Source: Pseudobdellovibrionaceae bacterium (GTDB taxonomy: Bacteria; Bdellovibrionota; Bdellovibrionia; Bdellovibrionales; Bdellovibrionaceae). From it: a stretch of 45,243 nucleotides of DNA. The translations under genes and the position numbers were made by a program. Position 1 is the first letter of the stretch. Each line of letters opens with the position of its first letter. Positions 7,995-15,673 of this stretch are shown here, in pieces. The notes under the pieces are model-generated. The model was given only the letters and a program-made list of their open reading frames with translations, was not told where the DNA came from and did not search any database. The stretch lies in assembly GCA_016785955.1 (NCBI GenBank), contig JAEUWH010000070.1, positions 1-45,243 on the forward strand. The letters run 5' to 3'.

Positions 7995-9337
7995 GAATTT
8001 ACCTCAATTCCATAAGATTTAATTTTTCTATGCAGGTAGCTGCGTTCAAGACCAATGACTTCTGCGGTCTTTGAAATATTACCACCGTTCTCCTTGATTT
8101 TTTGAACCAGATATTCTTTTTCAAATTGAGCACGCGCATCGCGGAACGTGCTCATGGCTGCATTTGATGGCTTACTGACATCTTCAAGACCCGCAAATTT
8201 CACATCATGCACGTCAATGTATTCCAGCGGAGTCAGAATATAAACTCGCTCAACGAAGTTCTTCAATTCACGCACATTCCCAGGCCACGCATAAGACTGC
8301 ATCAACTGGATCGCCTTCTCTGAAAATACTTTTTTGGTCTCGCCACTTTCACGCGCAAAACTGTCACTGAAGTAGGACACCAATGTCGGGACGTCCGTGC
8401 TGCGCTCACGCAATGCCGGCACACGAAAAGGAACCGTTTGCAACATGTTATAAAAATCATCACGAAATTTACTTTGACGAACCAGTTCACCTAAATCTTG
8501 AGTGGTCGAAGCCAACACGCGAACGTCCGCGACGATCTCGTCACTGCCGCCAAACCGTTGGAATTTTTTTTCTTTCAAAAGCTTAAGTAATTTCATTTGC
8601 ACAAACGGCGGCACTTCGTGAATCTCTTCTAAGTACAACGTCCCACCTTGGGCCAGTTCAATTTTTCCACGACGAGTTTTATGCACTCCTGGATAAGCGT
8701 CTTTTTCGATACCAAACAATTCGCCCTCAATAAGCTCTTCTGATACCGAAGCACAATTAAATTCAATAAAAGGCTGACTGGCACGCGGACTGAAATAATG
8801 AATATTTTGCGCCACCAAGTTTTTACCCGCGCCATTCTCGCCCGTCACCAAACACCATGTGTTGGACGGTGCCAACTGAGTTACCAATTGCTTAAGAGAC
8901 TTCACGTTCTCTGCATCCCCCACCATCGCCAGGCTCTTACGAAGTTTGTTTAACAGCGCTGTTTTTTCTTCTTTTTCGTTAAGGAAATTTTTCAGATTGT
9001 TCAAAGTGATGACGATTTTATCAATCGAAAGTGGTTTCTCAATAAAATCGTAGGCTCCCAACTTGGTCGCCTTGACCGCAGTTTCGATCGTCCCATGACC
9101 GGAAATCATAATAAATTCAATTTGCGAAAATTTTTGACGAGCTTGCTTGAGCGTTTCGATCCCGTCAATTCCGGGCATCCAAATATCCAAAAATACAATT
9201 TGCGGAGACCAAATTTGCATCTTCTGCAAACCCTCCTCGCCATTGGCGGCCGACTCGACCTCGTAACCTTCGTCACGTAGGGAAGCGCTTAAGACATCTC
9301 GTATGGGTTTTTCATCATCGATTATAAGAATTTTCAT
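7991..9337 (-). CDS. ntrX: NtrX/NtrC-family response regulator with altered GAFTGA motif
   Basis: A 448-residue regulator. The receiver is at about 1-115 (acidic pocket IIDDE, phospho-acceptor in IVFLDIWMPG, Lys in FIEKPLS), the AAA+ domain at 137-360 and a Fis-type helix-turn-helix at 405-445 (NGGNISKTAEVIGLERSYLH). Walker A reads TGENGAGKN (family norm GESGTGKE) and Walker B reads GGTLYLEEI (norm LDEI). Where sigma-54 activators carry GAFTGA, this protein has DAYPGV. NtrX proteins are known to lack a proper GAFTGA, so it may act without sigma-54. It lies 18 bp after the NtrY-like kinase, its likely partner, and overlaps proS by 4 bp. I infer NtrX rather than NtrC from the partner and motif loss. 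Confidence 0.85.
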   Translation of the reverse strand: MKILIIDDEKPIRDVLSASLRDEGYEVESAANGEEGLQKMQIWSPQIVFLDIWMPGIDGIETLKQARQKFSQIEFIMISGHGTIETAVKATKLGAYDFIEKPLSIDKIVITLNNLKNFLNEKEEKTALLNKLRKSLAMVGDAENVKSLKQLVTQLAPSNTWCLVTGENGAGKNLVAQNIHYFSPRASQPFIEFNCASVSEELIEGELFGIEKDAYPGVHKTRRGKIELAQGGTLYLEEIHEVPPFVQMKLLKLLKEKKFQRFGGSDEIVADVRVLASTTQDLGELVRQSKFRDDFYNMLQTVPFRVPALRERSTDVPTLVSYFSDSFARESGETKKVFSEKAIQLMQSYAWPGNVRELKNFVERVYILTPLEYIDVHDVKFAGLEDVSKPSNAAMSTFRDARAQFEKEYLVQKIKENGGNISKTAEVIGLERSYLHRKIKSYGIEVNS

Positions 9338-9355
9338 AATCTACTTATGACCCAT

Positions 9356-11605
9356 TTAGATGGGAAATTCAATAATCATCTTGGTCCCGTGCGGGGAATT
9401 GGGACTGACGCGAATGAAGCCGTTATGATCTTCAATCGTACGTTTCACGATCGCTAGCCCCAGACCCGACCCAGTTTCTTTGGTACTAAAATAAGGCTCA
9501 AAAATACGCGCCATTTGCTGCGACGGAATACCCGTTCCATTATCAGAAACAATAATTTTAGCAATCCTCAATTCTCGATTAAAATCCGTGTTGATCTGAA
9601 TCACACCCTCTCGATCTTTCGGCAAGGCCGCAATGGAATTGTCTACTAAATTCACGATAACTCGTTGAATCTGCTCGTGATCAAAACTGAATTCCGGGAT
9701 ATCAGGGTTGTAATACTCTAGAAACTGAATGTGTGGATGCGCGGACTTAAACAGTTTTAATGCGCTTTCGATCACTTTATTCAACGACCCTAACGACGGT
9801 ATTCGCTGTGGCAATCGGGCAAATTGCGAAAACTCGTTCACCAGTTTTTTCATCTGATCCACTTGATTTACAATCATCACCGTACACTCTTGAAACGCCG
9901 GATCAGAAATCTCTGCGGCAAATTTGCGCTGCAATCGCTCGGCGGAGAGCTTGATGGGCGTAAGTGGATTTTTGATTTCATGAGCAATTCGACGCGCAAC
10001 CTCGGTCCACGCTTGAGATCGTTGCGCCGTTACGATAGGGGTCAAATCATCAAATACCAAGATCTTGCCGATTTCTTGATTATTTTCATCTTTCAGCAAT
10101 GACAGACTGATCATCAAAGGCAATGTCTCGCCGTTTAAATTCACCTGGAATTCTTTTTGGATCGATTCCATCTTGAACGTATTCATTTGCTTTAACAAAT
10201 CAGAGAATATTTTAAAATGCTCCAGCGTCAACAGTTCACGAACCGACTTGTTAATATACTCATGCTCTTTAATTTTAAGCAACTTGGCCGCATGCTGATT
10301 AATCGTCGTTATCCGACCCGACTTATCCACCGAGATAACCCCAGCCGATACGTTTTTCAAGACCACTTCGATATACGTCAAGGTCTCATACAAGCTGTTA
10401 TTCGCCGATCTGGCTTCATTGACGGACTTTTCAAGCTGGCTGGTCATACGATTAAAACTGGAAACCAGTTGAGCCATCTCCTCGCTGCCCGTATTAACCG
10501 AAATTTGCGTGTACTCGCCCTTGGAAATTAAGGACGTGGCCTTACCCAATTGAACCAGCGGAATCGACAACTGTTTGGCCAAATGAAATCCAAACCAAAT
10601 CGCCGCCATCAAAATCACCAGCGTAATCAAGAACAAAATAATCAAGTATATCGATTTCAATGGGTATTCCAAAGGATTAATATCCCGAAACTCGTCATAC
10701 GCACTGGCTACATCATTCATTCTTGAGATCAATGACAACGGTACAAACGACGATACAACGATCGCCCCCTTTTCGCTGCCTTCCTGCAAAGGCACAATAA
10801 CACGCACCAAGTTGCCTTCACCGAATTGGTGGATCGTCGAACTCTCGACCTGATTCTTGACCCCTTTCTGCAAAAAATCCAACGAGACTTTAGGGATCTC
10901 ATCAACCTGGGCATTTTCTAACGTCGATAAAATGCGCTCGCCAAAAATTCCTGGGTAAAACTCGATAGCATCAACCAAATACTCTTGCTGCAAAGATTTT
11001 ATCTTTTTCAGCATCGTCTTTCGGTCGTTCATGTTGCGAATGTGCCGCGACACTTCGTGCGCAAAATGATAGTTTTTCTTTTTCTCGTTAAAGTAATAAA
11101 AGTTTTGAACCTCTAACGAGCTTTTCAAAACTCCTACCATTTTGACACTGAACCACTTATCAAAACTGGAATTAATGTAAAACACCGAGATAATGAAAAT
11201 CAAAAACGTTGGAATGGCACTGAACGAAACAAACGACGCAATCAGTTTCGCTTTCAAACTGCTGCCAAAAATACCACTCCGTCGCTCGACAAAAACCTTC
11301 ATTATATTTCGAAAAATCAAAAACACCAATAACAGCAAAATAATGATATTGAAATTAACCAGACCAAAAAAGAAAATACTGTGAACAAACGGCAATTGTT
11401 GTGACGTCGAGAACAGGCGGATCTCGAACCAAGTCAAAAATACAAAAATGACGGACAAAATAAAAACTATGATGATCTCGCGCTTGCGCTTGCGAATCTC
11501 TTTTGAAACGGCACCCGCAATTTGAGACGGATCAAAAAGAAGACCTTTCAAATTATCATACTGTGATGATTGATCAGAGTTTTTATTTTTGTCGTCTTCT
11601 ACCAT
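9356..11605 (-). CDS. ntrY: NtrY-like membrane sensor histidine kinase
   Basis: A 749-residue inner-membrane kinase. Four hydrophobic helices lie near residues 44-63, 77-100, 120-144 and 317-340, leaving an extracytoplasmic sensor loop of about 170 residues. They are followed by HAMP (about 340-392), PAS (about 405-520), the HisKA box RRIAHEIKNPLTPIKLSAERL (phospho-His in AHEIKNP) and a HATPase with VNLVDNSIAAL, VSDNGTGIP and GSGLGLAIVKR. This three-helix N-terminus plus loop is typical of NtrY. The start codon abuts the ribH stop, and the regulator gene follows after 18 bp, so ribH-ntrY-ntrX-proS is probably one transcript. The signal sensed is unknown; in other bacteria NtrYX responds to nitrogen or redox state. 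Confidence 0.88.
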   Translation of the reverse strand: MVEDDKNKNSDQSSQYDNLKGLLFDPSQIAGAVSKEIRKRKREIIIVFILSVIFVFLTWFEIRLFSTSQQLPFVHSIFFFGLVNFNIIILLLLVFLIFRNIMKVFVERRSGIFGSSLKAKLIASFVSFSAIPTFLIFIISVFYINSSFDKWFSVKMVGVLKSSLEVQNFYYFNEKKKNYHFAHEVSRHIRNMNDRKTMLKKIKSLQQEYLVDAIEFYPGIFGERILSTLENAQVDEIPKVSLDFLQKGVKNQVESSTIHQFGEGNLVRVIVPLQEGSEKGAIVVSSFVPLSLISRMNDVASAYDEFRDINPLEYPLKSIYLIILFLITLVILMAAIWFGFHLAKQLSIPLVQLGKATSLISKGEYTQISVNTGSEEMAQLVSSFNRMTSQLEKSVNEARSANNSLYETLTYIEVVLKNVSAGVISVDKSGRITTINQHAAKLLKIKEHEYINKSVRELLTLEHFKIFSDLLKQMNTFKMESIQKEFQVNLNGETLPLMISLSLLKDENNQEIGKILVFDDLTPIVTAQRSQAWTEVARRIAHEIKNPLTPIKLSAERLQRKFAAEISDPAFQECTVMIVNQVDQMKKLVNEFSQFARLPQRIPSLGSLNKVIESALKLFKSAHPHIQFLEYYNPDIPEFSFDHEQIQRVIVNLVDNSIAALPKDREGVIQINTDFNRELRIAKIIVSDNGTGIPSQQMARIFEPYFSTKETGSGLGLAIVKRTIEDHNGFIRVSPNSPHGTKMIIEFPI

Positions 11606-12067
11606 TTATTTTTTGCTTTTTTTATTTAATGATTTCCCAAGCCCGATCATTTCCATAACTACCTGAGCGGCCTCGCGGCCTTTATGCCCATGCTTGCCCC
11701 CCACTCGATCCCATGCTTGCTCCTCATTTTCTGTCGTTAATACTCCAAAAGCAATGGGTTTATTCGTCTTCAACATCAACTGCGTAATTCCATCGGTCAC
11801 GCTACTACAAACGTAATCATAATGTGAGGTCTCACCGCGAATGACCGCCCCCAAGGCTGCCACCCCGTCAAATCCTCGATGGAGCATCCATTGACAGGCT
11901 AAAGGAATCTCTACCGCACCCGGCACACGAACAACCTCCATATAAACGTTATCACAATCCTCGAGATAATCGATCGCGCCCTCTTCCAATTTTTCAGTGA
12001 TTTCCTCGTTAAAACGAGAAACGACAATCGCTACTTTAAATTTTGTTTTTCCACTTTTCTTGGCCAT
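11606..12067 (-). CDS. ribH: 6,7-dimethyl-8-ribityllumazine synthase
   Basis: A 153-residue cytoplasmic enzyme that condenses 5-amino-6-ribitylamino-uracil with dihydroxybutanone phosphate in the penultimate riboflavin step. Conserved blocks are VVSRFNEEITEKLEEGA, VRVPGAVEIPLACQ, LGAVIRGETSHYDYVC (catalytic His region) and FGVLTTENEEQAWDR. The length matches the usual 150-156. The ATG at 12067 follows a GGGGTG ribosome binding site; a longer frame to 12115 lacks family support. The 180-bp leader behind ribB holds a nested hairpin that overlaps this binding site (see 12072-12141), so translation may be controlled. Confidence 0.95.
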   Translation of the reverse strand: MAKKSGKTKFKVAIVVSRFNEEITEKLEEGAIDYLEDCDNVYMEVVRVPGAVEIPLACQWMLHRGFDGVAALGAVIRGETSHYDYVCSSVTDGITQLMLKTNKPIAFGVLTTENEEQAWDRVGGKHGHKGREAAQVVMEMIGLGKSLNKKSKK

Positions 12068-12071
12068 AACA

Positions 12072-12141
12072 CCCCTATTTGAATTCCGCCTAGTATGAAC
12101 TAGGCGAATACACAACTCTGCAACTATACAAATAGGCCCTA
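12072..12141 (-). promoter_or_regulatory. Nested RNA structure covering the ribH ribosome binding site
   Basis: In the ribB-ribH gap a perfect 8-bp hairpin, CGCCTAGT (12087-12094) with ACTAGGCG (12099-12106) and a four-base loop, is enclosed by a second 8-bp pairing of CCTATTTG (12074-12081) with CAAATAGG (12129-12136). On the mRNA the outer stem includes part of the AGGGG ribosome binding site of ribH. It lacks the conserved core of the FMN riboswitch. The remaining 12142-12249 shows nothing recognisable. Confidence 0.5.
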
Positions 12142-12249
12142 ATGATTAATGCCTCAATGTAACTGCGTCTTCGTACAATGACATAGCTATACAGCTATTC
12201 AGAAGCAAATCATGACACAGAACAAGCGAAAAGGACAGATCCAACAAAA

Positions 12250-12909
12250 CTATAAAGTTGATTTTCTATGACTGACTAAGTCTTTGATGGTTCCCATTTT
12301 TATTTCAAACCGATGGGAAAACTGAAATAAATCTGGAACTCGAGCCATTGTGCCGTCATCATTGATCACTTCACAAATGACCGCGGCAGGATTTAATCCC
12401 GACAAAATAGCTAAATCGACGCCCGCCTCGGTATGACCATTGCGTGCTAAAACGCCTTCTTTGTTCGCCCGAATGGGAAACACGTGTCCCGGCATCTGCA
12501 CATCACTGGGAACAGCGTTCGGGTTACATGCCACCTTGACCGTATGGGCGCGATCATGCGCAGAAATGCCCGTCGTTACCCCCGACGACGCCTCGATACT
12601 GACCGTAAATGCAGTTTTATTCGGTGAGGAATTTCGATCCTCACTGACCATCTGGGGCAGTTGCAGCCGGTCTACCTGCTGAGGATGCATCGCCAGACAA
12701 ATCAACCCACGCGCATGTTTCGACATAAAATTAATGGCCTCTGGGGTAATAAAGTCGGCCGCAATGATGATATCGCCTTCGTTCTCGCGATCTTCGTCGT
12801 CCACCAAAATCACCATACGGCCTTTTTTAAAATCAGCGAGAATATCTTGAATCGAATGAAAAGTTTTTGCATCAGAAGCCAACGTCGGCCCCCTCATACT
12901 TTCTGGCAT
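12250..12909 (-). CDS. ribB: 3,4-dihydroxy-2-butanone 4-phosphate synthase
   Basis: A 219-residue enzyme that converts ribulose 5-phosphate to dihydroxybutanone phosphate for riboflavin. Signature regions are [18 protein letters not shown] (metal and catalytic acids), [45 protein letters not shown] and [20 protein letters not shown]. The length shows a single-domain RibB, not a RibBA fusion with GTP cyclohydrolase II. The start at 12909 has AAAGGA upstream and lies 38 bp inside the end of ribE, indicating coupled translation. Order ribE-ribB-ribH on one strand; ribD and ribA are not in the window. Confidence 0.95.
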   Translation of the reverse strand: MPESMRGPTLASDAKTFHSIQDILADFKKGRMVILVDDEDRENEGDIIIAADFITPEAINFMSKHARGLICLAMHPQQVDRLQLPQMVSEDRNSSPNKTAFTVSIEASSGVTTGISAHDRAHTVKVACNPNAVPSDVQMPGHVFPIRANKEGVLARNGHTEAGVDLAILSGLNPAAVICEVINDDGTMARVPDLFQFSHRFEIKMGTIKDLVSHRKSTL

Positions 12910-13480
12910 TCAAAAATCCTTTCATGAAATAGTCGCATTCAAAGCTGACTCGCTCACCAATTTTCACGTGCTCTAAATTTGTTTTCCTTAATGTTTCCGG
13001 GATCAAGCATACCGAAAAAGAATCTATATCGATATCATTCAAGGTCAAACTAACACCATTTAAAGTGATTGAACCCTTTTTCCAAAAATACATACGAAAT
13101 TCATTGGGTAAATTAAACTCGAGAATTAAACAGTCCCCCGCTGGTTGCCGACGAATCAATGGCAATGTTCCATCGGCGTGACCGCTGACAAGATGTCCAT
13201 GGATGCGATCGCCAAATCGTAATGATCGCTCAAGATTGACCACTCGACCAAGCAAATTATCCTTTGTCCAGTTCATGATTTTCAGAGTTTCCACTCCCAA
13301 AGTGAACACTAAGTCGTTTTCAAAGTTTTCGACCGTTAGACATACACCATTCAGCGCAATACTGTCGCCCACGTGAAGGTCGTTAAAAGAATCAGGCTTA
13401 GAAACGTACACGACAAGAGTTTGGTCTTTTTCTTCGATATGAGTTATTTTTTGCGTGGTTTCGACAATTCCCGTAAACAT
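12872..13480 (-). CDS. ribE: Riboflavin synthase, alpha chain
   Basis: A 202-residue cytoplasmic enzyme that dismutates two lumazine molecules into riboflavin. It begins with the hallmark MFTGIVE and shows the internal duplication of the family: GDSIALNGVCLTV (about 38-50) and KGSITLNGVSLTL (about 133-146), plus GHLVSGHADG. The length is standard. The ribosome binding site is weak, so the start rests on the conserved N-terminus. The 3' end overlaps ribB by 38 bp. About 160 bp separate it from the upstream secreted-protein gene, with no FMN riboswitch core visible. Confidence 0.96.
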   Translation of the reverse strand: MFTGIVETTQKITHIEEKDQTLVVYVSKPDSFNDLHVGDSIALNGVCLTVENFENDLVFTLGVETLKIMNWTKDNLLGRVVNLERSLRFGDRIHGHLVSGHADGTLPLIRRQPAGDCLILEFNLPNEFRMYFWKKGSITLNGVSLTLNDIDIDSFSVCLIPETLRKTNLEHVKIGERVSFECDYFMKGFLNARKYEGADVGF

Positions 13481-13642
13481 GGGCCGGTTCTACCAAGGCT
13501 CAAGAGCCGTGTCAAAAGAGATACTCGAATTTTCAACCTGTTTTCAAAAACATCGAGAACCTAGCTATTCAGATTCCCGACGTTGGGAAAACGCCTTCGC
13601 GGCCAAAGACTTTACAGAAGACGAGGCCGTAGAAAAATACGA

Positions 13643-14737
13643 TTATTTCTTTGGTGTCTGCGTAACCGGGGCCGCTAACTGTCGAATCTTTACTTTAGAT
13701 CCCATTTTAATGGGATATCCAGATTCAGCAATCACGCGCCCATTGGAAAGCTCTTCATTAACCGACGTGATTTCAATCGTTGCAATAGGCTTATCACCGT
13801 CAACGGAACCTTTGTATTCCGACTCACAGGGAACTGGCGTTTGACCATTATTTGAAACCCACATTGTCGTTTCTTTATAAACATCAAAAACATCACCCAC
13901 CTGAACATTGTGCCCACTGCCCGCCAGGATCGTAGCCACATGCTCATCTGAAATAAGCACGCGCGTATACCATTCTTTATCTTTTAGCTGTTCTTGAATC
14001 TGTTTGACCGAATTTGTAAGTGCATTATACGAAACCCGCGCCAGTGGTGTTTGAAAATAAAAACTTGGATCCAGTAATAAATTAGAAATCGGCAAGGTAA
14101 ATGACACATTGGTCTTTGTTTGTTTTGCCGTGACATTCGCAGCCGCGCTGACCGCTGCGGTCAATGGATGACTGGCTAACAAATTCATATCTAGCTGATA
14201 AGTTTCCACGCCAAAATTCAACCCCAGTCCTCCAGAGTTCATTCCGCCGCCTTGATTAAAACCAATTCCCAGTCCGACCTTATTCAACATCTCGAAGGAA
14301 TTGATGGTTCCCTGTATCCGATACTGAGGTAGATTCACTAAACACGAAATATCATCCGACTTAATCGCACTGGTGACCCGCATTGTTTCTAGAGTTCGAT
14401 TCAGGAAATCGACATCGTTGCGGGACAAGTTTAAATTTGAAAAATAAATATTAGAGCCGAGCTGTGACGGCATTTCGTTAAAGGGAGGAGCATATCGAAA
14501 CCAAAATCCTTCACTTTCTTGCAGCACGGGATAAATTTGCTGATTGATCACATATTGAAAATCAAACTTTTGCCCGTTAGGCATATCGATCATTCGCGAA
14601 GCCACCTGACCAACGTCTACTATTTTTTTCAATTGACGTGCTTTCGGGACCTCCGCACCTTGCTTTTCACAGGATTCATTTCCCATCAACAACAAACCCG
14701 TCACCGTTAACACTAGGGTCTTGGCTATTCTTTTCAC
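13643..14737 (-). CDS. Secreted protein with CsgG/FlgT-like C-terminus, function unknown
   Basis: A 364-residue exported protein. A GTG start at 14737 has a strong GAGGAGG site; the N-terminus VKRIAKTLVLTVTGLLLMG is a signal peptide followed by NESCEKQ, where the Cys could be lipidated, although the lipobox is poor. Residues about 160-230 are glycine-rich (GLGIGFNQGGGMNSGGLGLN) and probably beta structure. The last 90 residues (VQVGDVFDVYKETTMWVSNN, IATIEITSVNEELSNGRVI, YPIKMGSKVKIR) resemble the SH3-like tail of flagellar FlgT or related envelope proteins; this is an inference from pattern. It precedes ribE by about 160 bp on the same strand. Confidence 0.72.
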   Translation of the reverse strand: MKRIAKTLVLTVTGLLLMGNESCEKQGAEVPKARQLKKIVDVGQVASRMIDMPNGQKFDFQYVINQQIYPVLQESEGFWFRYAPPFNEMPSQLGSNIYFSNLNLSRNDVDFLNRTLETMRVTSAIKSDDISCLVNLPQYRIQGTINSFEMLNKVGLGIGFNQGGGMNSGGLGLNFGVETYQLDMNLLASHPLTAAVSAAANVTAKQTKTNVSFTLPISNLLLDPSFYFQTPLARVSYNALTNSVKQIQEQLKDKEWYTRVLISDEHVATILAGSGHNVQVGDVFDVYKETTMWVSNNGQTPVPCESEYKGSVDGDKPIATIEITSVNEELSNGRVIAESGYPIKMGSKVKIRQLAAPVTQTPKK

Positions 14738-15118
14738 ACGTCCTCCTCTATTTAAGTCCAACACCTAGACAATCGGAGGATTCCCGAAAGTCTGTAGGCC
14801 TCGACTAAAATTTATTTAAAAAAACAAAGGAGCGAGAACGTGTCTACAGATAGCTGAAAATACAAATGAACTTTAAATCCATGCCCTATATAAACTTTTG
14901 ACAAAATCAAGAAACACAGACCTTTGTCGGTCTTTCTTTCTCGAGGAAGAAAACGAGAGCTAAATGCAGAAACAAAATCAAAAAAGAAAAAAATAGAGAG
15001 AGCGACAACAAGAGAAAAACGAGAAAAAGAGCATCTGTGGGAAAACAAAAAAGCCAGGGTAAGCAGCAAAGACAGAAACTGGTATCCATCTCGTGCCGTC
15101 CACGGCCCTATACGCGAA
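14738..15118. other. Intergenic region, strongly purine-skewed
   Basis: No gene can be supported. From about 14940 to 15080 the plus strand is almost all purines (runs of GAAAA, GAGAG and AAAAA), so both strands contain low-complexity open frames that are not credible genes. A 7-bp inverted repeat, TCTGTAG (14791-14797) and CTACAGA (14844-14850), lies nearer the left gene. No clear terminator was found. Confidence 0.5.
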
Positions 15119-15673
15119 CTACAGAGTTCCGCCGCCACTGAGGATGATAAAGACTTGCTGCTCGTTTTTAGGAAGTGGATTTTTGTTTTTATCAGCACGT
15201 GATTCAAAATATTGAATACTTTTGACACCAGCGCCCAATTGAATGCCGCCCAACTTGAAAATCAGGCCCGCCTCGCCAAAAGCCGCATTCCAGTTTTGCG
15301 TCGCTAACCTTACTCCGGGACCAGCAAACGCATGAAACCCAAATGACTGATCGTCTGTTAATGATGTCAATTGCAGACGCAGCGAAGAGTCTAAGCCAGA
15401 TACCGCATCCACCGATTGCCCCATGCGCGTAAACAACGAGTTCCGCCAGTTAAGAAAAGAATTCATAGTCCAATTCAACCCCAGATTGATTTCTTGATAA
15501 CTGTTGCCATTTTGCTCGCCAAACGACGCACTGATATCATATGTAATTTTGGAGTCGTCCACACGGGCCGACGTGGGCGTCGTCGGAAACGAGTATGGAT
15601 ATTTTTTCTGCGCCCAAAGAGAACTCGAGACAAATAAAGACAGTGACAGTATAAAAATTTTAAATTTAAGCAT
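15119..15673 (-). CDS. Secreted small beta-rich envelope protein of unknown function
   Basis: A 184-residue protein with a good signal peptide ([22 protein letters not shown], cleavage after AQ). The mature part alternates polar and hydrophobic residues, as in a small outer-membrane barrel or surface protein (ITYDISASFGEQNGNSYQEI, FGFHAFAGPGVRLATQNW, AGLIFKLGGIQLGAGVK), but it does not end in the usual C-terminal aromatic residue. Its ATG at 15673 overlaps the clpB stop by 8 bp (ATGCTTAA), so it is probably translated by coupling to clpB. An envelope protein in the clpB transcript suggests heat- or stress-linked expression; that is inference. Confidence 0.75.
   Translation of the reverse strand: MLKFKIFILSLSLFVSSSLWAQKKYPYSFPTTPTSARVDDSKITYDISASFGEQNGNSYQEINLGLNWTMNSFLNWRNSLFTRMGQSVDAVSGLDSSLRLQLTSLTDDQSFGFHAFAGPGVRLATQNWNAAFGEAGLIFKLGGIQLGAGVKSIQYFESRADKNKNPLPKNEQQVFIILSGGGTL

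Noticed and set aside
12068-12249. FMN riboswitch before ribH
   Set aside because: The conserved RFN core segments are not present; only simple nested hairpins are seen.
13455-13844. Plus-strand 129-residue open frame over the ribE start
   Set aside because: It overlaps two well-supported minus-strand genes, has no ribosome binding site and shows no domain.
14812-15228. Minus-strand Phe/Leu/Ser-rich frame of 138 residues
   Set aside because: It arises from antisense reading of a purine-rich stretch and overlaps the end of the secreted-protein gene at 15119.
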